Origin: Flavobacterium sp.
Lineage (GTDB): Bacteria > Bacteroidota > Bacteroidia > Flavobacteriales > Flavobacteriaceae
NCBI RefSeq assembly: GCF_029242675.1
Contig: NZ_JAQWTM010000319.1
Span: 1-43,490, forward strand
DNA length: 43,490 nt
Reading direction: 5' to 3'
The translations under genes were made by a program, and so were the position numbers. The notes under the pieces are model-generated. The model ran no database searches. It was not told the DNA's origin and worked only from the letters and a program-made list of their open reading frames with translations. This document shows, piece after piece, positions 1 through 7,473 of the stretch; position 1 is the first letter of the stretch, and every line of letters starts with the position of its first letter.

Positions 1-68
1 CCAGATTCAAAACCTTCTACTTGCTTTCTTAATATTGCTGAAATTTCAGCTGGTTTAATTTCTGCCAT
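1..68 (-). CDS. atpA: ATP synthase F1 subunit alpha, 5' end only
   Basis: Only the first 22 codons lie in the window; the gene runs off the left edge. The start reads MAEIKPAEISAILRKQVEGF, which matches the usual N-terminus of bacterial F1 alpha subunits (the alpha-helical segment that contacts subunit delta). It follows atpH by 36 bases on the same strand, the standard order b-delta-alpha of F-type ATP synthase operons. The nucleotide-binding domain is outside the window, so the identification rests on this N-terminus and on position. Confidence 0.93.
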   Translation of the reverse strand, partial: MAEIKPAEISAILRKQVEGFES

Positions 69-104
69 CTTAATTTATAATTTAGACACTAATGTGTGAT
101 AAAA

Positions 105-638
105 CTAATTACTTAACTCTTTTTTTAATACTTGTAATCTGTTAGCAACAGAAGCATTGTATTGCTTGTCACCTATTCTTAAGATAAAACCTCCAATGAT
201 TGAAGGATCTATATGCTTTTCAATTGTGATTTTCTTATCTGACAACTTTGCTATCGAAGCTAAAACTTGTGCTTCTAAAGCTGCATCCATTGGAAACGCT
301 GTAGTTACTTTAGCTACTTCAATACCATTGCTTTCATCAAATAATTTTACATACTCTGATGCCACTGCTTCTAGGATTTCAAAACGCTTGTTTTCAAATA
401 ATAAATGAAACAAACCTTTCGTAACTCCATTAACGCTAGCAAAAACTTCAAGAAGTGCTTTTTCCTTAACTTCAACTCTAGTCGTTGGGTTTTGGATAAA
501 AGTATTTAATTCCTCATTTGCACTAATTGTCAAAGCAATTGATTTCATGTCTGTATCAACAGCTTCAGCAACTCCTTTTGAGTTTGCTAAGTCTAGAATT
601 GCTTTTGCATAACGAATTGCCGCTCTTGTACCTGCCAT
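105..638 (-). CDS. atpH: ATP synthase F1 subunit delta
   Basis: This 177-residue protein is the delta subunit (OSCP family), which sits on top of F1 and joins the alpha3beta3 head to the peripheral stalk made by subunit b. It has the family's typical length. The N-terminus (AGTRAAIRYAKAILDLA) is the usual first helix that binds the alpha N-terminus, and the C-terminal IDPSIIGGFILRIGDKQYNAS stretch is the signature of the family (the conserved IGGF/DKxxDxS region). It lies 6 bases after atpF and 36 bases before atpA, so all three are almost certainly one transcript and probably translationally coupled. Confidence 0.97.
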   Translation of the reverse strand: MAGTRAAIRYAKAILDLANSKGVAEAVDTDMKSIALTISANEELNTFIQNPTTRVEVKEKALLEVFASVNGVTKGLFHLLFENKRFEILEAVASEYVKLFDESNGIEVAKVTTAFPMDAALEAQVLASIAKLSDKKITIEKHIDPSIIGGFILRIGDKQYNASVANRLQVLKKELSN

Positions 639-644
639 AATTGC

Positions 645-1145
645 TTAGTTTAACTTTACGTCCCCTAACAATTTCTCTACTAATTTAGTTTGAGACTCTT
701 TGTTAGATAATTCTTCTTTCAATAATTTCTCTGCAATACTCAAAGATAAAGTAGCCACTTGCGCTTTTAATTCAGCAACAGCACCATTTTTTTCACTCTC
801 GATAGCTGCTTTCGCTTGCTCGATCATTTTAGCTCCTTGAACTTGTGCTTCGTTTTTAGCATCAGCAACCATTTTCTCTTTCATTTCACGCGCTTCTTTA
901 AGCATAGTGTCACGCTCTAATCTTGCTTCTTGCAAAATACGTTGGTTGTCAGCTTGAAGGTCTAACATTTCTTTCTTTGCATTTTCAGCAGAAAGCAATG
1001 CATTTTTGATTCCGTCTTCTCTTTCGTTTACCGCGTCAAGAATTGGTTTCCAAGCAAATTTTTTCAATAATAAAATTAATCCAACAAATATTAAAATCTG
1101 CCAAAAAAACAAACCAAACTCAAACTGATTTATTAACTTTTCCAT
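645..1145 (-). CDS. atpF: ATP synthase Fo subunit b
   Basis: This 166-residue protein is the peripheral-stalk b subunit of the F-type ATP synthase. One N-terminal membrane helix (about residues 11-29) is followed by a long charged, alanine- and glutamate-rich helix that should form the coiled coil reaching F1. The segment KKFAWKPILDAVNEREDGI after the membrane helix is characteristic of bacterial b subunits. It stands between atpE and atpH. The 119-base gap in front of it holds a strong hairpin (1216-1254), whereas atpH follows after only 6 bases. Only one b gene is visible here, so the stalk is probably a b homodimer. Confidence 0.97.
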   Translation of the reverse strand: MEKLINQFEFGLFFWQILIFVGLILLLKKFAWKPILDAVNEREDGIKNALLSAENAKKEMLDLQADNQRILQEARLERDTMLKEAREMKEKMVADAKNEAQVQGAKMIEQAKAAIESEKNGAVAELKAQVATLSLSIAEKLLKEELSNKESQTKLVEKLLGDVKLN

Positions 1146-1215
1146 TATATATGATTATAAATTTTATATTCTAATTTTGATTGTATTGCTACAATAGTAA
1201 TGTTTAAATTTTAAA

Positions 1216-1254
1216 AACAATAGTTACAACCAACCGTTGCAACTATTGTTTTTT
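1216..1254 (-). terminator. Hairpin between atpE and atpF, possible attenuator or mRNA-stability element
   Basis: An inverted repeat with arms 1216-1230 and 1236-1250 pairs 14 of 15 positions around a 5-base loop. It is transcribed on the minus strand just after the atpE stop codon and before atpF. On that strand the hairpin is followed by a T-rich tract (TTTTTAAAATTT). It could terminate part of the transcripts or protect the atpE 3' end. Either effect would raise subunit c above subunit b, which fits the ring stoichiometry. The structure is seen directly; the role is inferred. Confidence 0.6.
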
Positions 1255-1264
1255 CATTTTTTAA

Positions 1265-1456
1265 TTACGAAGCGAATAACGCTGCGAAACCAATACCTTC
1301 AATAAGTGCAGCTGCGATAAGCATAGCTGTTTGGATCTTTCCTGAAGCTTCTGGTTGACGAGCAATTGCGTCCATTGCTGAACTACCAATTTTTCCAATA
1401 CCTAATCCTGCTCCAATAACGATTAATCCTGCTCCAATGATTTGTGGAATTTCCAT
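1265..1456 (-). CDS. atpE: ATP synthase Fo subunit c (proteolipid)
   Basis: This 63-residue, two-helix hairpin proteolipid forms the rotor ring of Fo. Helix 1 carries the packing motif G15-x-G17-x-G19-x-G21, the polar loop is R33-Q34-P35, and helix 2 carries the ion-binding carboxylate E53 in the context LIEGIGF. Glycine rather than serine or threonine follows E53, and the Na+-binding residue set of sodium-coupled rings is not apparent, so proton coupling is likely (an inference). It lies between atpB and atpF on the minus strand with gaps of 98 and 119 bases, the widest inside the operon. The downstream gap has a hairpin that may boost its relative expression. Confidence 0.97.
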   Translation of the reverse strand: MEIPQIIGAGLIVIGAGLGIGKIGSSAMDAIARQPEASGKIQTAMLIAAALIEGIGFAALFAS

Positions 1457-1554
1457 GATATATAAATTAAAAATTAAACATACAATTTAAGTCTAAAAGT
1501 TAAAGGTCAAAAATCGTATGTGACTTTATTTCTTTTCGTTTTAGAGAATCTGAC

Positions 1555-2712
1555 TTAGTGCGCCTCGTCGTGGTGGTGTTCTTGAACAGCCGAACCAAAA
1601 TAAAGTGCTGATAACATTGTGAAAATGTAAGCTTGCAAAAATGCTACTAAAATTTCAAGTATAGAAAGCAAAAATGCTAATCCGAATGATAAACTACTTC
1701 CTAACCAACTTTTGAAGATAAACATTAAACCAATGATACTCATTAATACAATGTGTCCTGCAAAAATATTAGCATACAAACGTATCATTAAAGAGAATGG
1801 TTTGATGAAAATACCCAACAATTCAATAGGTGCTAAGATAATACGCATTGGTTTTGGCACACCTGGCATCCAGAAAATGTGTCCCCAATAATGTCTGTTA
1901 GCAGAAAGGTTTGTAATTAAAAAAGTAATTAAAGCTAAAGCAAAAGTAATAGATAAATTACCCGTTGCATTAATTCCTAGTGGTGTTAATCCGAAGATGT
2001 TTAAGAACAATACAAAGAAGAATATCGTTAACAAATAACTCATGTATCGTTTGTAGTTTTTCTCTCCAATATTAGGAATAGCAATTTCGTCACGAATGTA
2101 AACTACTAATGGTTCGAAGATACGTCCTGGTCCTTTAGCAATTCCTCCGTTTTTAGCATATGATCTAGCTAAAGAACTAAATAATAAAACCATTAAGAAA
2201 GCAGCGATTAAAATAGAAACTACTGTTTTAGTAATAGAAAAATCTATTGGTCTTATGTTAGAAGGAAAACCTGTTTCTTCGTTTTCAGTAATTGTTCCTG
2301 CAGCATCAGTTCTATAAATTTTACCATCATGATGATTGATTGCATAAAATTTACCATCAGATTCTGCTACCTCTTTACCGTGGTGAAATTTAGCCGAAGA
2401 GAAAGTATGTAAACCTTTATCCCATAAAATAACTGGTAAGGCAACGCTCCAAGCTTCTCCAGTCACATCATCTTGTGTGAATGAAAAATCGTGAGAATCT
2501 AAAACGTGGTGGTTGATAAACGCTTTTATTTTAGATTTTACGTCTGTTGGTTCCGCATGAGCTCCCTCATGATGTCCTTCAGCAACTTGCTCATGACTTG
2601 CTTCTACCTGCACTTGCGTAGAGTCAACTTCTTGATTAGCAAAACTCATCAATGGAAGACAGGCAACAAAAGTTGCAATTATAAATCTAAGCGGTTTTTT
2701 TGAAATTACCAT
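1555..2712 (-). CDS. atpB: ATP synthase Fo subunit a with signal peptide and extended periplasmic N-terminus
   Basis: This 385-residue protein is subunit a, the proton channel of Fo. The conserved stator arginine is R311 in SLMIRLYANIFAGHI, followed by a helix ending LQAYIFTMLSALYF. The reading frame is open to 2808, but I choose the ATG at 2712. It begins a clear signal peptide (VISKKPLRF, then a hydrophobic core, then LMSFA), and the box TACCTTTG at 2757-2764 puts the promoter inside the longer frame. Between the signal peptide and the first channel helix are about 130 residues, including a His/Glu-rich stretch, and the C-terminus ends in HHHDEAH. An extended, exported N-terminus is typical of Bacteroidota a subunits. 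E. coli AtpB is about 270 residues. Confidence 0.95.
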   Translation of the reverse strand: MVISKKPLRFIIATFVACLPLMSFANQEVDSTQVQVEASHEQVAEGHHEGAHAEPTDVKSKIKAFINHHVLDSHDFSFTQDDVTGEAWSVALPVILWDKGLHTFSSAKFHHGKEVAESDGKFYAINHHDGKIYRTDAAGTITENEETGFPSNIRPIDFSITKTVVSILIAAFLMVLLFSSLARSYAKNGGIAKGPGRIFEPLVVYIRDEIAIPNIGEKNYKRYMSYLLTIFFFVLFLNIFGLTPLGINATGNLSITFALALITFLITNLSANRHYWGHIFWMPGVPKPMRIILAPIELLGIFIKPFSLMIRLYANIFAGHIVLMSIIGLMFIFKSWLGSSLSFGLAFLLSILEILVAFLQAYIFTMLSALYFGSAVQEHHHDEAH

Positions 2713-2756
2713 ATCTATTAAATATCTTAATTTTTTAACGTTTCTAAAATTTGGTG

Positions 2757-2785
2757 CAAAGGTACATTTTTTATTTATACGCAAA
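2757..2785 (-). promoter_or_regulatory. Promoter for atpB (Bacteroidetes type)
   Basis: On the minus strand TTTG (2785-2782) is followed after 17 bases by TACCTTTG (2764-2757). This is a perfect match to the Bacteroidetes sigma-ABfr -7 box TAnnTTTG with a -33 TTTG. Transcription should start near 2751, about 40 bases before the atpB ATG at 2712. It gives the core ATP synthase genes their own promoter, separate from the upstream sprE-bactofilin-atpZ transcript. Confidence 0.75.
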
Positions 2786-2831
2786 AGCATATGAAAAATT
2801 ATTTTCATTTGTTTTGAGTACGAATGGCCTT

Positions 2832-3224
2832 TTATTGCTTTTCATTTAATAAACGGATTGTTAAAATCGTCTCAATTGCTAAAAATAGCATAAAAATCAC
2901 AAAAAAATTCATTTTCTCCAATGTATTTTCGGGCGATGCGTTTTTTAATATTGGTTTCAAAAGTAAAAAACAGAAAATCATTTTTACACTCGTACTTAAC
3001 AAAAAAGACATTCCTACATTATCAAAACTTTTGGCTTTTACCTTTAATAAGATTATGAATACAATTAAAGACAATATATAGAAAACTGCATAGAGTGTTT
3101 CTAGCGCATAATAAAAATCTTGGTCGTCAATGACTAAAAAATGAAAAACTATTTTGTGTACTACATAAAAAAAGGTCGCTAAACCTGTTAAATAAAGTAG
3201 TGACCTAGAACTTTGTTTCAGCAT
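2832..3224 (-). CDS. Small four-helix membrane protein, DUF6168-like, in the AtpI/AtpR position
   Basis: This 130-residue protein is almost all membrane, with four predicted helices (about residues 8-28, 44-62, 72-92, 106-125) and short charged loops. It resembles the DUF6168 family of Flavobacteriaceae as I remember it. It lies between atpZ and atpB, where many bacteria encode an AtpI or AtpR accessory protein for assembly of the c ring or for supply of magnesium or calcium. A similar accessory role is therefore plausible, but no residue in the sequence proves it. The ATG at 3224 is the only good start, 35 bases after the atpZ stop. Confidence 0.7.
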   Translation of the reverse strand: MLKQSSRSLLYLTGLATFFYVVHKIVFHFLVIDDQDFYYALETLYAVFYILSLIVFIILLKVKAKSFDNVGMSFLLSTSVKMIFCFLLLKPILKNASPENTLEKMNFFVIFMLFLAIETILTIRLLNEKQ

Positions 3225-3259
3225 GGGGATTTTAAATAATGAACGTCCTAAAAACGTAA

Positions 3260-3487
3260 TTACTGTGTTTTATTAATTTCGTTAACTTGCCTGTACACAT
3301 TATATAAAGCGAGAGCAACTCCCACCATTACTAAAATCTTACTATAATATACTGTAGGACTAGGGTGATTTTCGTCGAGCCAAGTTCCGAGATAGGCAAA
3401 AAGGAAAATAATAACTCCCATTTGAATGGGAATATTAATTAGCGCCAACCACTTACTAGCTTGTTTTTTGTTGGGCTTGTTTTCCAT
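3260..3487 (-). CDS. atpZ: AtpZ/AtpI family ATP synthase accessory protein
   Basis: This 75-residue protein has two membrane helices (about residues 17-35 and 48-65). A short basic N-terminus (MENKPNKKQASKWLAL) and the GTWLDENHPSP loop are typical of AtpZ/AtpI-type proteins encoded at the head of F-type ATP synthase operons. They are thought to assist c-ring assembly or divalent cation handling. The frame extends two codons further to a TTG at 3493, but the ATG at 3487 is the better start. Its first 32 bases overlap the end of the bactofilin gene in another frame, which suggests translational coupling. The atpB promoter lies downstream, so this gene is probably read with sprE and the bactofilin. 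Confidence 0.85.
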   Translation of the reverse strand: MENKPNKKQASKWLALINIPIQMGVIIFLFAYLGTWLDENHPSPTVYYSKILVMVGVALALYNVYRQVNEINKTQ

Positions 3488-3863
3488 CGGCAATTTTGAT
3501 GTTTTTGATATTTGCTTTCATAGAACAACTCGCTGTGAAATCAGCTCCAGGTTCTACAGATAACTTACCAACATTAACTTGTCCATAAATACTTGCTTTA
3601 GCTTTAATTGATAATAATTCCGTAACTTGAATAGATCCGTTAAATTTACCCTCAATATCAGCATTTTTACAAACTATATCTCCAACAATATTTCCCGTAG
3701 ATCCTACCACTAATTTTCCCGTAGATTCAAAATCTCCTATTAGTTCACCGTCTAACCGAAAATCAGTCGAACAAATAATGTTGCCTTTAATTATGGTCCC
3801 TTCGACAATTCTATTCGTTTTCCCTACGATTTCAGAATTTGATTTTTCTTTTTTATTAAACAT
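3456..3863 (-). CDS. Bactofilin-family polymer-forming cytoskeletal protein
   Basis: The 135 residues match the bactofilin (DUF583) pattern: a short charged N-terminus (MFNKKEKSNSEIVGKTNRI), then repeating short beta strands with hydrophobic and glycine positions (GTIIKGNIICSTDFRLDGELIGD, GKLVVGSTGNIVGDIVCKNADIEG and so on) that form a right-handed beta helix, then a disordered lysine- and glutamine-rich tail. Bactofilins self-assemble without nucleotide into filaments that act in cell shape, polar organisation or envelope assembly. It starts 6 bases after sprE and overlaps atpZ by 32 bases, so the three are read together. Its partner here is unknown; sprE is the obvious candidate to test. 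Confidence 0.92.
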   Translation of the reverse strand: MFNKKEKSNSEIVGKTNRIVEGTIIKGNIICSTDFRLDGELIGDFESTGKLVVGSTGNIVGDIVCKNADIEGKFNGSIQVTELLSIKAKASIYGQVNVGKLSVEPGADFTASCSMKANIKNIKIADGKQAQQKTS

Positions 3864-3869
3864 CTTCTT

Positions 3870-6500
3870 TTATTTTTTTAATGCTAAATAATCACTTAAA
3901 TTTTTCTTGATTTGCACCACTTTATAATCATCATTTGAAATTATAATTGCAGGCTCTGCTACTTTAAAATCCTTGTTTTCTTGCAGTGTAATTGCAATAT
4001 CAGTAGCATATTGTTTTGACTTGATTCCTTGTAAAATAATAAACACCTCGTTGTTAGCGTAATTATCATAAGTAATGGTCAGCCTTTGAAAATTTTCGGC
4101 TGCTAAAAATTTCTTAAATTTTTCTTCAATCGCTTTAGCCGCCTCACTCTCACGAGAGTTCAGTTGGTACAAAATTTTATAATTTTGACTTTCGGCTGTG
4201 CTGAATTCCATTTTTTCAAGTGTCGGAATTTGATCTGTTAAAATCGCTAATGCTTGCTTCCCTTCCTCCGTATTCGAATAACTATCGGCAACAAATTGGA
4301 GTGCATTTTTATAGGCAGCTAATCCTTTTAGTTTTCCAAGCGTATTGGCTTTTAGCAACTCAAATTTAGCCACGATCTCCTCACCTGACAATTGATTGAT
4401 TAATGGATCAATCTGCTCTAGAACAGTGGTAAACTTTTCATCACTATACAATTTATACAGTTTATTGTACAAGTTATCAGGACTATCAGCTAATGCCTTG
4501 TCATCTAAATTATTATTGTTTATGATCACTGCATAGCGCGAATTAGGATATTGGCTATTGATCCTTTCCTTCATGGCTATCGCCTTAGCAGCATCCGTAA
4601 TTTGGTAAATTTTGTACAAGTTATATAAGGTTGGCAACACTAATTTCTCCTCTGGTTTGTTTTCCAAAAGTTTCTCTAGCTTCGTGGTAGCCAATGCATA
4701 CTCTTTAAATTTTTCCTTATAAATCAAACCCAATTGGTAATAAGCCGTGTTGCGTTCCTTGTTTATACTATCAATAGCAGTAGTACTTGTTGGTAATTGC
4801 TTAATGTAAAAATCAGTGGTATACTCCGCGATACTTGATGGATCAATGCTGCTATTAGTATCTCCCTTGGTGGCAGTATCAGTTTCAGCACCGTCATTAC
4901 CATCAAAATTAGTATTGGCTGTAGCTGATAATCTCCAATTGCCCACTGGACTGCGGTTTCCCCAATTTTTCTTGAATTCTACTTTACCAAAAGCTACCGT
5001 AGTTGGATTGTAAAAATAAAATAAATTATCTCCTGCATTTACCCCTGCCATTGACGGCGGTGCTAGTGGTGGTTTTTTAGAAGATCCTCCTGGACTTTGA
5101 GGCGCAACAGCAATATTTGTATTTGCAGCTTGATTGTTGCGATCAATGTTAGCTTGCTTTTCCATTAGCTTTTCCTCAGCGGCTTTTTTAATCGCATCAG
5201 CGGCCTTGAGTTTTTCGATATAGTTTTCGAAATAAGCCACGCGCCCTGATGTAGACATACCTACCACATTAAGAATACTATCGTTACGATTGGCTATGGC
5301 TTCATAGATAATAACATCATCTAAATCCTTTCGTACTTTTTGAATGTGAATGAATTCCCTAGTCTTGGGATTCATTTTAACCAAGGTGCTGTCATAGTAT
5401 TGGGCCGCAACAGGATACTTTGCGTTTTTAAAATACATGTTTCCTATATTTCTATAGTTCGATGCTACCAAGTAATCGTCAGTAGTTGCCTTGTTCAGAG
5501 AGGTATTGTAGTAGGCTAAGGCCTGTTTTTGCTTGTTTTGGGTGTCATAAAAAACGCCCATCTGGTAATTTAAAAGATCAAGGAAAGGTCTGTTTTCGCG
5601 GTCCGCTAGCAATTTTTTGAATTTTTTTACAAAAGCTAAGGTATCGTCTTTTTGATAATCAAATAATTGTGCTTTTCGAAACTGTGATTGAATTACGTAT
5701 TTCCTATCGGATTTTCTATTCATTTTTATGACTTGCTCATAGCTGTAACGCGCACTATCTTTTTTTCCTAACTCTTCGTACAGTTGTCCAAGTATGAATT
5801 TATAACGCGCTCGCTCCTTGTTGTGCTTTGTGAACTCGGCGGCTACTTTTAATTTAGCTACGGCGCTGTCCTTTTCCTCCAAGTTTAAAAAAGCTTCCGA
5901 CAATAGCGCATGCGCATCTGCATAGACTTGATTGCTCAAGGCTCTTTGTTTTAATAATCTTGAAATATTAGTAATCACTAAGCCGTCATTACCAAGGCGC
6001 ATATTTGTTTTCTCTCGCCAAATTTTGGCCTCATAAATAGTACTACTGTTGGGGTACTTGTATAAAATGTAATTGAAGGCATCGAGAGCGGGAATAAAAC
6101 GCTGGTCGTAATATCGTGCTTTACCTAATAAAAGGTACGATTCATCAATTTGATAATTTTTCTCGCGACCGTCAATATTCATGGAATGTTTTTGAATGGC
6201 TTTGGTTGCTTTGGTCTCTGCCAATTCAAAATCAGGGTTTTTATTTTTTTGGGCTCCTGCTACTTCCTCATTGATTACCATACTCTCGACAGGAAGCCGG
6301 TGCCAAAAATCGTCTTTATCAGCGGATTCTATAGACTTAATGCCTTTGTCAAGGCCAATTTGACCATTATATAGAATATTATATTTGGTGCTTAAGGCGT
6401 GTGAGTTTCTCGACAAAAAAGTATTATTCTTGGTAGAACAAGCCACCAAAAGAAGCAGTCCTACACATGGAATTGAGAATTTAAATCTATTGGTTTTCAA
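3870..6500 (-). CDS. sprE: SprE/PorW-type lipoprotein of the type IX secretion system and gliding machinery
   Basis: This 876-residue protein has a lipoprotein signal peptide with lipobox LLVAC (lipidated Cys at 21) and then many tetratricopeptide-like helical repeats (about residues 100-400 and again 570-720). A low-complexity, proline-rich linker (KKPPLAPPS) lies near residue 480. Length, lipobox and the opening after the cysteine (STKNNTFLSRNSHALSTKYN) agree with SprE of Flavobacterium johnsoniae (PorW of Porphyromonas), which is required for type IX secretion and gliding. Its expected place is anchored in the outer membrane on the periplasmic side. It heads the transcript sprE-bactofilin-atpZ. 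The only other T9SS-linked features seen in the window are indirect. Confidence 0.9.
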   Translation of the reverse strand: MKTNRFKFSIPCVGLLLLVACSTKNNTFLSRNSHALSTKYNILYNGQIGLDKGIKSIESADKDDFWHRLPVESMVINEEVAGAQKNKNPDFELAETKATKAIQKHSMNIDGREKNYQIDESYLLLGKARYYDQRFIPALDAFNYILYKYPNSSTIYEAKIWREKTNMRLGNDGLVITNISRLLKQRALSNQVYADAHALLSEAFLNLEEKDSAVAKLKVAAEFTKHNKERARYKFILGQLYEELGKKDSARYSYEQVIKMNRKSDRKYVIQSQFRKAQLFDYQKDDTLAFVKKFKKLLADRENRPFLDLLNYQMGVFYDTQNKQKQALAYYNTSLNKATTDDYLVASNYRNIGNMYFKNAKYPVAAQYYDSTLVKMNPKTREFIHIQKVRKDLDDVIIYEAIANRNDSILNVVGMSTSGRVAYFENYIEKLKAADAIKKAAEEKLMEKQANIDRNNQAANTNIAVAPQSPGGSSKKPPLAPPSMAGVNAGDNLFYFYNPTTVAFGKVEFKKNWGNRSPVGNWRLSATANTNFDGNDGAETDTATKGDTNSSIDPSSIAEYTTDFYIKQLPTSTTAIDSINKERNTAYYQLGLIYKEKFKEYALATTKLEKLLENKPEEKLVLPTLYNLYKIYQITDAAKAIAMKERINSQYPNSRYAVIINNNNLDDKALADSPDNLYNKLYKLYSDEKFTTVLEQIDPLINQLSGEEIVAKFELLKANTLGKLKGLAAYKNALQFVADSYSNTEEGKQALAILTDQIPTLEKMEFSTAESQNYKILYQLNSRESEAAKAIEEKFKKFLAAENFQRLTITYDNYANNEVFIILQGIKSKQYATDIAITLQENKDFKVAEPAIIISNDDYKVVQIKKNLSDYLALKK

Positions 6501-6686
6501 TGATAAACGTTTTTAACATTAAACTTTTAAAAAAGCTTTTTAGTATACTAACGGGTAAAAATACGTTTCTTTTTGAGAAAGTGAAAATTATATGAAGTTA
6601 TTTGAATGCGGCTACTCGCATGAGGGATGTAATGGAAATCCTTTTTTATTTTTTTTCAAAATAAAAAAGATTGGGAATGAAAGCCC

Positions 6687-6709
6687 GACCGCGCTTTTTT
6701 GGCGCGGTC
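6687..6709. terminator. GC-rich hairpin between the ABC ATPase and sprE
   Basis: GACCGCGC (6687-6694) and GCGCGGTC (6702-6709) form a perfect 8-bp stem with a 7-base loop, conspicuous in this AT-rich DNA. It lies 18 bases past the stop of the ABC ATPase gene and probably ends the PadR/ABC transcript. There is no clean T run directly after it on the minus strand, so intrinsic termination is not certain. The rest of 6501-6727 shows nothing else. Confidence 0.5.
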
Positions 6710-6727
6710 ATGCCCTAAAAAATAAAA

Positions 6728-7423
6728 TTATACTGCAAAAAATTGCTCTAGTTCTTGTAGTGTTTCTGGTGAGGTTTGGATGTCCTTAACCACCTCGCCT
6801 TTGTGCATAGCAACGATACGGTCGCTTACCTCAACGGTGTGCAATAAATCATGGCTTGAAACTAAAATAGTCACGTTAGGATCAGCCGCTAGTTCCTTGA
6901 TGATTTTTTTAAGGCGGAACTGCGTAGTTGGGTCTAAATTAGCAAAAGGCTCATCGAGAATAATCACCTCAGGATTACCAATAAGAGTAGCGATGATCCC
7001 TACTTTCTTTTGGTTTCCCTTAGATAAGTCACGTAAATACTTTTTATTTTTTAGAATTTCGCCATTAAAAAATTCCTCGTGTTTGGCTAATAATGCATCC
7101 ACATCGGCTTTGTTTTGACCGCGTAAATCGCCTATGAAATAAAAATATTCCTCAGGAGTAAGGTAACCAATAAGGAAACTCTCGTCTAGGAAAGAAGCCG
7201 TAAATGGTTTCCAAGCTTCGCTGGTATTTACTTGTACGCTATTGTTGACGATAGTACCGGTTGTAGGCTGGATTAAATCCAAAAGCAAACTGAAGAAGGT
7301 CGTTTTTCCTGCTCCGTTGTTTCCTACTAAACCAAAGCTTTCGCCTTTTTTAATTTCTAATGAATCGATTTTTAATACGGTGGTACCGTTGTATTTTTTT
7401 GAAAGATTGTTTACTTTAATCAT
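6728..7423 (-). CDS. ABC transporter ATP-binding protein (ABC-2 type)
   Basis: This 231-residue single ATPase domain has Walker A GNNGAGKTT (34-42), signature LSKGN (133-137), Walker B VIILDEP (153-159) and the switch histidine H191 in SSHD. The LSKGN form instead of LSGGQ is usual in ATPases of ABC-2 type export systems. It lies 50 bases downstream of the DUF5687 membrane gene on the same strand and is its likely partner, giving a two-gene transporter. These are the last two genes of a transcript that begins with a PadR regulator and six paralogous membrane proteins. The substrate cannot be read from the sequence. Export of a lipid, antibiotic or peptide is typical of PadR-linked ABC systems. 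Confidence 0.93.
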   Translation of the reverse strand: MIKVNNLSKKYNGTTVLKIDSLEIKKGESFGLVGNNGAGKTTFFSLLLDLIQPTTGTIVNNSVQVNTSEAWKPFTASFLDESFLIGYLTPEEYFYFIGDLRGQNKADVDALLAKHEEFFNGEILKNKKYLRDLSKGNQKKVGIIATLIGNPEVIILDEPFANLDPTTQFRLKKIIKELAADPNVTILVSSHDLLHTVEVSDRIVAMHKGEVVKDIQTSPETLQELEQFFAV

Positions 7424-7473
7424 CTTTATAAGTTTTATCGTTGGATTGATTTTTTAGTGTGACTGTATGCTTC

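Noticed and set aside
2713-2808. Longer atpB start at 2808
   Set aside because: It would put the promoter box inside the coding region and bury the signal peptide 32 residues in; the ATG at 2712 is far better.
2824-3081. 85-codon plus-strand frame opposite the DUF6168-like gene
   Set aside because: Low-complexity Lys/Ile/Phe/Asn translation, fully antisense to a well-formed membrane protein gene, with no promoter.
6592-6789. 65-codon plus-strand frame between sprE and the ABC ATPase
   Set aside because: It runs through the GC-rich hairpin and into the ATPase gene antisense; no family resemblance.
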